DNA of 33,411 nucleotides from Chloroflexota bacterium (GTDB taxonomy: Bacteria > Patescibacteriota > Saccharimonadia > Saccharimonadales > Saccharimonadaceae): the NCBI GenBank assembly GCA_004145215.1, contig SEAL01000001.1, positions 1 to 33,411 on the forward strand. Reading direction: 5' to 3'. The notes below the pieces were generated by a model. That model made no database searches and had not been told where the DNA came from. It saw only the letters and a program-made list of their open reading frames with translations. The position numbers and the translations under genes are program-made. Shown one piece after another: positions 5,066-12,584 of the stretch; within the stretch, counting starts at the first letter, position 1, and the number at the start of each line of letters is the position of its first letter.

Positions 5066-7162
5066 CTACTTGCTTGCGCGTTTTTCGATAATTTCCTGTG
5101 CCACATTTGGTGGTACTTCCTCGTATTGAGCAAGTTCCATCGTGCTAGCTGCACGACCCTGTGACATTGAACGGATGTCGTTTGTATAACCAAACATACT
5201 GGCAAGTGGGACGATTGCACGAACCAATTTTGCGCCGCCCTGCAGATCTTCCATGGATTCGATGCGACCACGACGACTGTTAAGGTCTCCGATAACGTCA
5301 CCCATGAATTCTTCTGGAGTAGTTACTTCGACACGCATGACTGGCTCTAGCAGTACTGGCTTTGCTTGCTTGATACCTTCGCGAGTTGCGAGGGCACCGG
5401 CTAGTTTGAAGGCAAGTTCGCTGGAGTCAACATCGTGGTAGCTACCATCGTAGAGTGTCGCTTTGATGTCAACGACTGGGTAGCCAGCAATGACACCACC
5501 GTTCAACGTTTCAACGATACCCTGTTCAACAGGTTTACGATATTCTTGTGGGACAACACCACCCTTGATCATATCGGTAAATTCAAAGCCCTTACCTGTT
5601 TCATTGGCTTCGAATCGAATCCATACGTCACCGTACTGACCACGTCCACCTGATTGCTTGGCATGCTTACCTTGCACTTCTGATGTACCGCGAATCGTTT
5701 CACGGAACGCAACCTGAGGTTCACCGATATTTGCTTCGACGTTAAATTCTCGTTTCATACGATCTATCAAAATGTCGAGGTGTAATTCACCCATTCCTGA
5801 CATAATTGTCTGACCAGTTTCTTCATCCGTATGAACGCGGAATGTTGGGTCTTCTTCGGCCAATCGTTGCAATGCGATACCCATTTTTTCCTGATCGGCT
5901 TTTGTCTTTGGTTCGACAGCAATAGATACAGGTGGTTCTGGGAATGTAATTGATTCTAATGTGATTGGATGTGCGACATCACTAATTGTGTGGCCAGTAA
6001 ACGTGTCTTTTAGTCCAACAACTGCGGCGATGTCACCAGCGCTGATTGAATCAATTTCTTCACGTTTGTCAGCGTGCATACGAACGATACGTCCGACACG
6101 CTCTTTTTTGCCGGTTGCAGTGTTGAGTATGTACGAACCTGCAGTCAATTTACCACTATAAACACGGACAAAGATCAGTTTTCCGACAAATGGGTCGGTT
6201 GCAATCTTGAATGCTAGTCCAGCCATCGGCTCAGACTCTGCAGGCTTGCGTTCGATTTCGTCACCAGTCTTTGGGTTTTCACCCCAGATAGCGTCAACGT
6301 CAAGTGGAGACGGAAGATAGTCAGCAACAAGGTCAAGTACCTTTTCAACCATGACGCCACGACCATCGCCGCCAGTTACCAGGTAGAAGTCACCAGCAAG
6401 AACACGCTTTCGCAGCGCGACCTTTAGTTCTGGGATAGAAATTGACTCTTCGCCCTTGTCAAGGAATCGTTCGAACAGCTCGTCGTCAGCTTCAACAGCG
6501 GCTTCAACCAAAAGGCTACGCGCGTGCGTCGCTTTTTCTAACATGTCAGCTGGGATTTCACCTTCGACCATTTCATGGTCAGTGTAGTCACCGTATGTGT
6601 ATGACTTCATTTCAACTAGGTCAACAACACCGTTGATTTCTTTTTCAAAACCAATTGGCAAGTGAACAGGAAGCGCGTGTCGAGACAAGCGAGTATGAAT
6701 CGTTTCGAGCGATTTGTAGAAATCACCACCAATTTGGTTGATCTTGTTTACGAAACAGATACGTGGCACGCCGTATTTGTTCGCTTGGCGCCAAACTGTT
6801 TCAGTCTGCGCTTCTACGCCCATTTTGCCATCGAATACAACAACAGCACCGTCAAGTACGCGTAGTGAGCGCTCTACTTCGGCTGTAAAGTCGATGTGAC
6901 CTGGCGTATCGATAATGTTGATTTTGCAGCCTTTCCAGAAACAAGTAACGGCAGCTGAAGTGATCGTGATTCCACGTTCTTTTTCCTGCGCCATCCAGTC
7001 AGTCGTTGCGCTATCGCCACCAGCACCGCGAACTTCACCGATTTTGTGGTTGATACCAGTACGGTACAAGATACCTTCTGTTGTGGTTGTTTTACCGGCA
7101 TCGATATGCGCGATGATACCGATGTTACGAAAGTCCTTTAGTGGGACGGTTTTTTGTGCCAT
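5066..7162 (-). CDS. fusA: Elongation factor G
   Basis: A full-length 698-aa EF-G, the GTPase that drives translocation and, with RRF, ribosome recycling. G1 is AHIDAGKT at 18-25, switch I ends RGITITSAA, and G3 is DTPGHIDF at 85-92. The G4 motif reads NKIN at 139-142; the usual Asp that contacts guanine is Asn here, and the codon is clearly AAC. Domains II to V follow at normal length, with domain IV sequence RGQYGDVWI and the C-terminal GRIESME region. It is separated from rpsL-rpsG and from tuf, unlike the classical str operon. GGAAG lies upstream of the ATG, and a TGC-extended TATAAT and a leader hairpin precede it. Confidence 0.97.
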   Translation of the reverse strand: MAQKTVPLKDFRNIGIIAHIDAGKTTTTEGILYRTGINHKIGEVRGAGGDSATTDWMAQEKERGITITSAAVTCFWKGCKINIIDTPGHIDFTAEVERSLRVLDGAVVVFDGKMGVEAQTETVWRQANKYGVPRICFVNKINQIGGDFYKSLETIHTRLSRHALPVHLPIGFEKEINGVVDLVEMKSYTYGDYTDHEMVEGEIPADMLEKATHARSLLVEAAVEADDELFERFLDKGEESISIPELKVALRKRVLAGDFYLVTGGDGRGVMVEKVLDLVADYLPSPLDVDAIWGENPKTGDEIERKPAESEPMAGLAFKIATDPFVGKLIFVRVYSGKLTAGSYILNTATGKKERVGRIVRMHADKREEIDSISAGDIAAVVGLKDTFTGHTISDVAHPITLESITFPEPPVSIAVEPKTKADQEKMGIALQRLAEEDPTFRVHTDEETGQTIMSGMGELHLDILIDRMKREFNVEANIGEPQVAFRETIRGTSEVQGKHAKQSGGRGQYGDVWIRFEANETGKGFEFTDMIKGGVVPQEYRKPVEQGIVETLNGGVIAGYPVVDIKATLYDGSYHDVDSSELAFKLAGALATREGIKQAKPVLLEPVMRVEVTTPEEFMGDVIGDLNSRRGRIESMEDLQGGAKLVRAIVPLASMFGYTNDIRSMSQGRAASTMELAQYEEVPPNVAQEIIEKRASK

Positions 7163-7195
7163 AGGGAGTGTACTTCCTTTATTCCTTTAATTACT

Positions 7196-7240
7196 GCTAT
7201 TTCAAGACATAAAAAATAGCTCTTGCTAGTAATTATAGCA
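7196..7240 (-). promoter_or_regulatory. fusA promoter and leader hairpin
   Basis: TGC plus TATAAT (7240 to 7232) gives an extended -10. The leader of about 62 nt contains a 7-bp hairpin, GCTATTT/AAATAGC on the minus strand (7220-7214 with 7202-7196). Confidence 0.6.
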
Positions 7241-7309
7241 GAAAACATACAAGTTTTCCAGAGGTGCATGTCATTACTTTCCAGGCGCACAGACTGCCAA
7301 TACCATTGC

Positions 7310-7317
7310 TGTATACT
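7310..7317 (+). promoter_or_regulatory. Near-leaderless promoter of the PAP2-diacylglycerol kinase operon
   Basis: TG followed by TATACT (7312-7317), 10 nt before the ATG at 7328. No clear -35. The leader would be about 4 nt. Confidence 0.5.
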
Positions 7318-7327
7318 AAAACGAGTA

Positions 7328-7864
7328 ATGAAACGCTATATTCATACATTTGACCGCAAATTGATCAAGAAAATACTTGCCCTACCCGACTGGGTTCGAC
7401 CAACGATGCTGTTTGCGACTCTTTTGGGTCAACCGCCGATCACAGTCGGTGTCGCTGGTATCGTTATTGGCTACGGCCTCGCACTCGACAAACCACACTT
7501 GGCAATTGGCGGTGTCATTGCGGCAGTTACGTTTATCATCAGTAGTATTTTAAAGGTGTTCCTGCGCAGAGCGCGTCCCGAAAATGACTACGTACGAAAT
7601 ATGATCATTCAAACGTTCAGTTTCCCCAGCGGTCATGCCGCCGGATCGCTCGCAAGCTTTGGTATGATCGGGTTGCTGCTGGCAAATGCGTGGCAATGGA
7701 ACGCATTGTCCATTGTCGAACTCGTAGCCGTTGCTGTAGTCAATATAGTCATTGGCGTGTCCCGTGTCTACCTGGGAGCCCATTACCCTAGTGACATTAT
7801 TGGTGGTTGGATTGTCGGCGCAGCAGGCTTGGTGGCCATCTATGTGTTAGTATTAGCAGCATGA
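7328..7864 (+). CDS. PAP2-family membrane phosphatase
   Basis: A 178-aa integral membrane lipid phosphatase of the PAP2 superfamily, which removes phosphate from phosphatidic acid or polyprenyl diphosphates. All three signature motifs are present: KVFLRRARP (76-84, K-x6-RP), PSGH (100-103) and SRVYLGAHYPSD (145-156), with His103 and His152 as the expected catalytic pair. Several hydrophobic spans surround them. The start at 7328 is chosen because the -10 box lies just upstream; the longer frame from 7223 would begin before the promoter. The last codon overlaps the next start in ATGA, so it is translationally coupled to a diacylglycerol-kinase-like gene, which points to membrane lipid turnover or undecaprenyl carrier recycling. 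Confidence 0.88.
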   Translation: MKRYIHTFDRKLIKKILALPDWVRPTMLFATLLGQPPITVGVAGIVIGYGLALDKPHLAIGGVIAAVTFIISSILKVFLRRARPENDYVRNMIIQTFSFPSGHAAGSLASFGMIGLLLANAWQWNALSIVELVAVAVVNIVIGVSRVYLGAHYPSDIIGGWIVGAAGLVAIYVLVLAA

Positions 7865-8700
7865 ATATCGTCGTCGTATATAACGGAAAATCGGGTAGTG
7901 CGCTACCAAAATCAGAACTAGAGCAACTATTTACGACGAACAGCATCGCCGTCGACAAAATGATCGATATCACAGTCGATGCCGACTCTATAAAACAGCA
8001 TGCAACAAAAGGCACGGTCATTGCAGCGGTTGGAGGCGACGGTACGATCAGTTCGGTCGCTGATATGCTGCACAATACAGATGCGATACTTGCCCCACTA
8101 CCCGGCGGCACTTTGAATCATTTCACTAAAGACATCGGTGTGGACCAGGACCTAGGCCAAGCGATTAGAAATCTACTGCTAAAGCGACAAAAATCCGTCG
8201 ATCTAGCGTCCGTAAACAAGACAGTGTTTATCAATAACTCCAGTATCGGACTCTATCCTACGTCGGTTCGCGAACGAGAGCAGCTACAGCAGTCTTTTGG
8301 AAAGTGGCCATCAGCCGTTGTCGCGTCAATTAAAGCGTTTGTTAAATTCAAACATTATTCAGTTACTATCAATGGACAGGACTATCAAACGCCTTTCGTG
8401 TTTATTGGCAATAATTTATACGATCTTGCCGATGGCGCACGTCGCACGTCTCTATCTGATGGGAAACTGTGCGTTTACCTGGTCGCATCAAACAAACGAA
8501 GCAGCCTGTTAAAAATAGTTGGCTACGCACTCTTTGGCTCAATTCATGAATCAGAAGATCTATTGGCATTTCAATCAGACCAGGTAACGATACACGCAAA
8601 GAAATCTTTTATACGCGTATCGCGGGACGGCGAGACAGGAACACAAGAAACACCATTAGTCTACAAGAGCCTGCCGCAGGTATTGAACGTTCTATATTAA
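7861..8700 (+). CDS. Diacylglycerol kinase-family lipid kinase
   Basis: A 279-aa protein of the DAGK/LCB5/YegS family, soluble lipid kinases that phosphorylate diacylglycerol or related lipids. The N-terminus has the Rossmann-like strand MNIVVVYNGKSGS; the nucleotide loop is VGGDGTISSV at about 58-67, and PLPGGTLNHFTKD follows, matching the family's GTxNxFA region. The C-terminal beta domain is present (GKLCVYLV). It starts inside the stop codon of the PAP2 gene (ATGA overlap) with no SD, so it depends on coupled translation. A phosphatase and a kinase acting on the same class of lipid are paired here. Its stop codon overlaps that of convergent yajQ. Confidence 0.88.
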   Translation: MNIVVVYNGKSGSALPKSELEQLFTTNSIAVDKMIDITVDADSIKQHATKGTVIAAVGGDGTISSVADMLHNTDAILAPLPGGTLNHFTKDIGVDQDLGQAIRNLLLKRQKSVDLASVNKTVFINNSSIGLYPTSVREREQLQQSFGKWPSAVVASIKAFVKFKHYSVTINGQDYQTPFVFIGNNLYDLADGARRTSLSDGKLCVYLVASNKRSSLLKIVGYALFGSIHESEDLLAFQSDQVTIHAKKSFIRVSRDGETGTQETPLVYKSLPQVLNVLY

Positions 8701-9191
8701 CGATAGTTAGTGAAGTTTGTCACGAAATCAAAGTCGGCTGAACGAATAGCATTCATGACAGATTGCAGATCGTCTTTACTCCCACTAGTGACTCGGACGG
8801 TGTCGCCCTGAATCTGTGTTTTTACTTTTGGAAACTGCTCTTTGAGTAGTTTGGTAATTTTCTTTGCCTTTTCTTGATCCAGTCCTTCGACAAACGGCAC
8901 TTCCTTGGTCGCCTTCAGATTGCTTTCGTGGATGTCTTTGGATAGGTCCATAACTTTGCTGCTGATTTCGCGTGTCGCTAGTTTTTTGCGAACAATATCT
9001 AGGACAGCGTCGATTTGCCATTCGTTCGCACCGGTAATTTTAAATCCCTTTTTGTCACCCGACCACTCGATGGCAGCTGGCGTGCCTTTAAAATCATACC
9101 TACCAGTTATTTCTTTTTCGGTCTGCGCGTAGACATTATTCATCTCTGCTTTGTCGTATTCGCTCACGACATCAAAACTAAATGTTGCCAT
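8697..9191 (-). CDS. yajQ: YajQ family nucleotide-binding protein
   Basis: A full-length 164-aa member of the YajQ (UPF0234) family. It begins MATFSFDVVSEYDKAEMNN and shows the conserved RYDFKGT and IQGDTVRVTS blocks typical of the two ferredoxin-like subdomains. Members in other bacteria bind nucleotides including tRNA, GTP or cyclic di-GMP; which applies here is unknown. GGAGG 5 nt before the ATG overlaps the end of the upstream YggT-like gene, so the two are an operon. The stop codon overlaps the stop of the convergent diacylglycerol-kinase-like gene, leaving no intergenic terminator. Confidence 0.93.
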   Translation of the reverse strand: MATFSFDVVSEYDKAEMNNVYAQTEKEITGRYDFKGTPAAIEWSGDKKGFKITGANEWQIDAVLDIVRKKLATREISSKVMDLSKDIHESNLKATKEVPFVEGLDQEKAKKITKLLKEQFPKVKTQIQGDTVRVTSGSKDDLQSVMNAIRSADFDFVTNFTNYR

Positions 9192-9193
9192 TA

Positions 9194-9535
9194 TTACCTC
9201 CTTAGGACATTAATTGCTGCAGTAACTCCCCAGCCTGCAAGAACATATACAAATATTGCGACGATTGTTTCAAATTCTAAACGCGAAACACCAATCTGAT
9301 ACTCGCCAACCTGTAGCAATCCGCGGAAAGGTTCGACAAACGAGAATGTGATGTTATAGATAAATGACGCGAAATCATTATCTTGGTTAGCGCCAACCAA
9401 AGACAACACGACGCGAATCACCAAAAATATGACAATCGCAACGACAATCAGCCAGATGATCTGAGCTATTTTAGAAATAACTGAGCTAACGCTACTGCGC
9501 TTGCCAGGTTGATGAGGTGATCGTTCATGTTCCAT
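9194..9535 (-). CDS. YggT-like small integral membrane protein
   Basis: A 113-aa protein with a basic cytoplasmic N-terminus, one hydrophobic span at about residues 26-46 (IIWLIVVAIVIFLVIRVVLSL), a central VEPFRGLL segment and a second span at about 88-108. The PFR-x-L block between two spans, followed by a hydrophobic segment starting LEFETIVAI, resembles the YggT family of envelope proteins of poorly known function, often encoded near cell division or ion homeostasis genes. AAAGGAG lies 12 nt before the ATG, a rather long spacing. It is followed by yajQ after 2 nt and is probably cotranscribed with it. Confidence 0.7.
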   Translation of the reverse strand: MEHERSPHQPGKRSSVSSVISKIAQIIWLIVVAIVIFLVIRVVLSLVGANQDNDFASFIYNITFSFVEPFRGLLQVGEYQIGVSRLEFETIVAIFVYVLAGWGVTAAINVLRR

Positions 9536-9540
9536 ACTGA

Positions 9541-9569
9541 GCTATACTCCTTTATTTGGTTCTATCATA
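9541..9569 (-). promoter_or_regulatory. Promoter-leader cassette of YggT-yajQ (copy 2 of 2)
   Basis: Contains the same minus-strand blocks as the HIT gene leader: TATGATAGAA and TAAAGGAGTATAGC, here 5 nt apart instead of 1. Confidence 0.5.
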
Positions 9570-9722
9570 TCATAATAACTCGCGTTTTAATCTGTACGAG
9601 CAGTGTGAAGATGCTAAATTTGAAGCTATATAATAACAAGTGTTGTCCATTCCGCAGTTGATAATAAAGAACCGTATCACCATACAGCGACAATATATGA
9701 CAGGAATACGCCACCGAGCGGA

Positions 9723-9750
9723 TTGACTCAGCCTTAATACAGCTCATAAT
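9723..9750 (+). promoter_or_regulatory. Promoter of the serine protease gene
   Basis: TTGACT at 9723-9728 and CATAAT at 9745-9750, spacer 16 nt, 32 nt before the ATG; GAGG in the leader serves as SD. Nothing else is visible in 9570-9722. Confidence 0.6.
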
Positions 9751-9782
9751 GGTTAAGGTACTAATATAAGTGAGGAAAAAGA

Positions 9783-10520
9783 ATGAATACACTAAAGCTC
9801 ATAGTAGCATCAGCGTTAGCGCTCGCATTTGTCGGGTCTGTCGCAATCACTCCAACAGCGAATGCATTAGAAGGAAAAGCATACATTGGCGGCGGATCAG
9901 GAATAAAGTTTGGCAATAACGCCGGACAGCCCTGCACACTAACGACAATTGGTAATGATAGCCAGGGTAACCTCGTTGGTATTTCTGTCGGTCACTGCGC
10001 AGAAGCAGCAAAAACGACATATAACGACCCTACCTTTGCAGATGTTCGAGGTGAAAATGATCCAGACGCTGGCGTTATCGGCACAGTCGTTTATCATAAA
10101 TTCTCTGGTGGCACGGCAAACTATACCAACCCAGCCAACCGAGACTATTCTGTTATCAAATTTGATAAAACAAAAGTAGTACCGTTAAAGACTGTTGGTC
10201 GTACAACAATCAATGGTATCGCAGCAACTGCGCCAGCATGGTGGTCAAATGTCTGCAAGGAAGGCCGCACGACTGCGCAGACTTGTGGAATGGTAACAGG
10301 TACAAACGCATACGAAGTTAAGAGCTTTGCATTCTCAGCAGGCGGCGATTCTGGCGCACCACTCGTCAACACATCTGACGGAAAACTCGTCGGATACGTC
10401 CAGCGACCAGAAGGAATTCCAATGCTTTCAGCGACAGTATCACTATCTATCAAGCCCGTTCTATCAGACATCACGTCACGTGGTGGTGTTGGCGCAGGAT
10501 TCGCTCCCGTACAACAATAG
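9783..10520 (+). CDS. Exported trypsin-like (S1/alpha-lytic type) serine protease
   Basis: A 245-aa secreted endopeptidase. A Sec signal peptide (MNTLKLIVASALALAFVGSV, cleavage probably after TANA at 24-27) is followed by a compact chymotrypsin-fold domain. The catalytic triad is readable: His71 in GHC, Asp121 in RDYSVIKF and Ser190 in GGDSGAP. Cys51-Cys72 and Cys158-Cys168 are placed for the usual disulfides, which fits an extracytoplasmic location. There is almost no pro-region, unlike alpha-lytic protease. It has its own promoter and a strong terminator. In a host-attached bacterium a role in attacking host or neighbour proteins is plausible, but that is inference. Confidence 0.9.
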   Translation: MNTLKLIVASALALAFVGSVAITPTANALEGKAYIGGGSGIKFGNNAGQPCTLTTIGNDSQGNLVGISVGHCAEAAKTTYNDPTFADVRGENDPDAGVIGTVVYHKFSGGTANYTNPANRDYSVIKFDKTKVVPLKTVGRTTINGIAATAPAWWSNVCKEGRTTAQTCGMVTGTNAYEVKSFAFSAGGDSGAPLVNTSDGKLVGYVQRPEGIPMLSATVSLSIKPVLSDITSRGGVGAGFAPVQQ

Positions 10521-10550
10521 TTAGAAGTAGATTCAATCCAAATCTTAATA

Positions 10551-10580
10551 AAAGACCCACTGATATAGGTGGGTCTTTTT
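10551..10580 (+). terminator. Intrinsic terminator after the protease gene
   Basis: AAAGACCCAC (10551-10560), an 8-nt loop, GTGGGTCTTT (10569-10578) and further T. The stretch 10581-10713 shows nothing. Confidence 0.9.
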
Positions 10581-10713
10581 ATGTCGCAAGAATAACTGAC
10601 GATCAAGCACGCATACCTCGTGATACATTAACAGCTCTACCCTATGCCGAATCGACACTAGTTCGCTATTCCGGATGCCAATGATACGCTCAGCTTAAAG
10701 TCGGAGTGAAAAT

Positions 10714-10745
10714 AATATACCCCCGAACTAATTCGAGGGTATATT
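10714..10745. terminator. Terminator after rpsG, possibly bidirectional
   Basis: AATATACCC and GGGTATATT (9 bp) enclose a further 4-bp stem beyond one mismatch, with loop CTAA. AT-rich tails follow on both strands; on the minus strand it lies 31 nt after the rpsG stop codon. Confidence 0.8.
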
Positions 10746-10775
10746 TTGCAAGTAACGCTCTGTAAGTACAGTATG

Positions 10776-11255
10776 TTAACCGCGTGCAAAGTGAGCGAAT
10801 GCTCGGTTTGCTTCGGCCATTTTGTGCGTATCTTCTTTTTTCTTGTACGCAGCGCCAGCTTCGTTGTGCGCATCGATAATCTCGAGTGCAAGACGCTGAG
10901 CATACGGCATACCATTACGTGCACGTGCAGCTTGGACTAACCAGCTGTAGGCAAAGTGCAACTGACGGTGTCCAGACACTGGGAATGGAATCTGGTAGTT
11001 TGCACCACCGACACGTCGTGATTTGACTTCAAAGTTTGGAGCCACGTTTTTGAGTGCTTTTTCGAACACTGCAAGTGGATCTTCACTATCAAGTTTTTTC
11101 GCAGCCTGTTCGAGTGCGGCATAAACAGCACGTTCTGAAACAAGTTTTTTACCATCAAGCATAGACTTGTTGATCAAACGTTGAACTAATACTGACTGAT
11201 ATTTACGATCAGGGTTTAGCTCACGTTGTAGTTTTCGGGTAACTTTACGAGGCAT
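10776..11255 (-). CDS. rpsG: 30S ribosomal protein uS7
   Basis: A full-length 159-aa uS7, which nucleates assembly of the 30S head and lines the mRNA exit channel near the E site. It begins [19 protein letters not shown], and the KSRRVGGANYQIP block (normally VGGATYQVP) and the C-terminal KKKEDTHKMAEANRAFAHF are typical. The start overlaps the rpsL stop codon by one base (TAATG), so the genes are coupled and the SD lies inside the end of rpsL. EF-G and EF-Tu do not follow, so the str operon is reduced to rpsL-rpsG. Confidence 0.97.
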   Translation of the reverse strand: MPRKVTRKLQRELNPDRKYQSVLVQRLINKSMLDGKKLVSERAVYAALEQAAKKLDSEDPLAVFEKALKNVAPNFEVKSRRVGGANYQIPFPVSGHRQLHFAYSWLVQAARARNGMPYAQRLALEIIDAHNEAGAAYKKKEDTHKMAEANRAFAHFARG

Positions 11256-11671
11256 TACTTTTTATCCTCCTTTTTCGCGCCGTACTTTGAACGGCCTTGT
11301 TGACGTTTTGCAACACCTTGAAGGTCCAATGCACCACGAACGATGTGGTAGCGAACACCTGGAAGGTCCGGCACACGACCACCACGAACGAGCACTACTG
11401 CGTGTTCCTGTAGGTTATGTCCTTCGCCACCGATGTATGCCCAGACTTCTTGCTGGTTCGTCAAACGAACACGAGCAACTTTACGAAGTGCAGAGTTAGG
11501 CTTTTTCGGTGTCTTTGTCGTTACTTTAATACAAACACCGCGCTTCAATGGACCGTTCTGGTCATAGTAGCGAGTCTTTAGTGCATTGTGGATACGGCCA
11601 AGCGCAGGTGACTTTGATTTTTTGATCGCAGTCTTGCGTGGTTTACGTACCAACTGGTTAATTGTAGGCAT
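11255..11671 (-). CDS. rpsL: 30S ribosomal protein uS12
   Basis: A 138-aa uS12, part of the decoding centre. [45 protein letters not shown] and [12 protein letters not shown] are all in place. The loop that is usually GGRVKDLPG reads GGRVPDLPG: the Lys at E. coli position 87, a classical streptomycin-resistance site, is Pro (codon CCG). The C-terminal tail is lysine-rich and slightly extended. GGGAG lies a little far (12 nt) from the ATG. A terminator at 11845-11874 separates it from the upstream orphan, so its own promoter should lie within 11672-11845, where I see only a weak TACAAT. Confidence 0.97.
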   Translation of the reverse strand: MPTINQLVRKPRKTAIKKSKSPALGRIHNALKTRYYDQNGPLKRGVCIKVTTKTPKKPNSALRKVARVRLTNQQEVWAYIGGEGHNLQEHAVVLVRGGRVPDLPGVRYHIVRGALDLQGVAKRQQGRSKYGAKKEDKK

Positions 11672-11844
11672 AATTAATGCGAACTCCCTTGGTAAACATT
11701 GATAATAAAAGACAAGCGTCTAATGTATTGTACGAGTTGGATTCAGCATCTCCGCCCCGTGTCATTCCCGTCGACTTCCATTACGCTTGTACACATTCAA
11801 TTAGCGTGCCGGTCCGACAAGAGGAAACTCATCTGTAATCATAT

Positions 11845-11874
11845 CAAAAAACACCCCCTATTACAAGGAGGTGT
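11845..11874 (-). terminator. Intrinsic terminator after the 11970..12332 gene
   Basis: On the minus strand ACACCTCCT pairs with AGGGGGTGT (9 bp, one G-U, 6-nt loop) and runs into TTTTTT. It ends the transcript carrying the structured element at 11882-11954. Confidence 0.85.
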
Positions 11875-11881
11875 TCATAAT

Positions 11882-11954
11882 CGAAAGTGAGCCTGCCGAA
11901 AGGAGCTCGGGCGAGTGGACTTCATTGTCCACAAGCAGGCTCAACTTTCGGCAG
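11882..11954 (-). other. Structured 3' UTR RNA with two mutually exclusive folds
   Basis: Fold 1: 11882-11896 (CGAAAGTGAGCCTGC) pairs over 15 bp with 11935-11950, one bulged A. Fold 2: 11893-11902 (CTGCCGAAAG) pairs perfectly over 10 bp with 11945-11954. They share bases and cannot coexist. Inside both is a fixed hairpin, GTGGAC/GTCCAC with loop TTCATT (11915-11932). On the minus strand the element sits between the stop codon of the 120-aa orphan and its terminator. Minus-strand TCCTTTCG (11904-11897) is exposed in fold 1, mostly sequestered in fold 2, and can pair with the orphan's SD (12345-12338) over 8 bp with one G-U. No known RNA family is recognised. Confidence 0.6.
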
Positions 11955-11969
11955 ATGTACCGTAAACAT

Positions 11970-12332
11970 CTATGCAATTCGCTCGCGCATTGCGCTGAGT
12001 ACATTGCATTCATTTATCGGAGAGGGTGAGATTCTTGCCATAACTCGAGATGTCAGCGGTTGACGATGCTTGTTCCACGATTGCAGCAGCACTTCTGCGC
12101 AGCGAGCATCTTCTGTCCAGTGAAGCGTCTGAGCGGGGCCGTCAACGAGTGTTGGTGTCATAATCGTTTTGCGCTCGCTCGAGATTTGTACAAGAGCAGC
12201 TTTGACCATCTTGATCGAAGCGTTGCTCTCTATGAGCTTGCGCACGACATCGCTTTTCAACTTACCGCTGGCGACTGCGCTCTTTACTTCATCGTTCCAA
12301 GGCTCCATCGTACGACGTACATTGCGAACCAT
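11970..12332 (-). CDS. Orphan 120-aa protein between rpoC and rpsL
   Basis: Unrecognised; soluble, mildly basic, mostly helical by composition. Its N-terminal third (DEVKSAVASGKLKSDVVRKL) reads as an amphipathic helix pair, and a WTED and a LLQSWNKH segment follow. There is no signal peptide, membrane span or metal motif; two cysteines are scattered. The ATG at 12332 has GGAAGG about 7 nt upstream. It interrupts the usual rpoC-rpsL succession and is bounded by terminators on both sides (12537-12568 and 11845-11874), so it is a separate unit with a leader and a structured 3' UTR. A weak CATAAT in the minus strand near 12400 may be its -10. Confidence 0.6.
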   Translation of the reverse strand: MVRNVRRTMEPWNDEVKSAVASGKLKSDVVRKLIESNASIKMVKAALVQISSERKTIMTPTLVDGPAQTLHWTEDARCAEVLLQSWNKHRQPLTSRVMARISPSPINECNVLSAMRERIA

Positions 12333-12536
12333 ATCTGTCCTTCCGTTGAATCAGGATATCATCCTACTAAAGCGATCGACCTGAGTCGTCAATCATTTTT
12401 GTATTATGATCTGCATTCCTGATTATTGGTGTATAGGTACATATCTATAGTAACCTGTCCAGCATAAGCTTTCAACCCATTTTTCGGTTTTTGTGAAAAA
12501 TATTACAGAAACATCAAATACTATATGAAATACAAT

Positions 12537-12568
12537 AAAATATCGCCCTCGTGAAAGGGCGATATTTT
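12537..12568. terminator. rpoC terminator
   Basis: A perfect 13-bp stem, AAAATATCGCCCT (12537-12549) with 12556-12568, loop CGTGAA. On the minus strand it ends in TTTT and a T-rich tail, 17 nt after the rpoC stop codon. The stretch 12333-12536 otherwise shows only the weak promoter of the orphan. Confidence 0.9.
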
Positions 12569-12584
12569 GCTAGCCTATGATTAA

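Noticed and set aside
9565-9792. 75-codon frame on the minus strand before the protease gene
   Set aside because: No SD or -10 spacing, low-complexity composition, and it overlaps the protease promoter and start.
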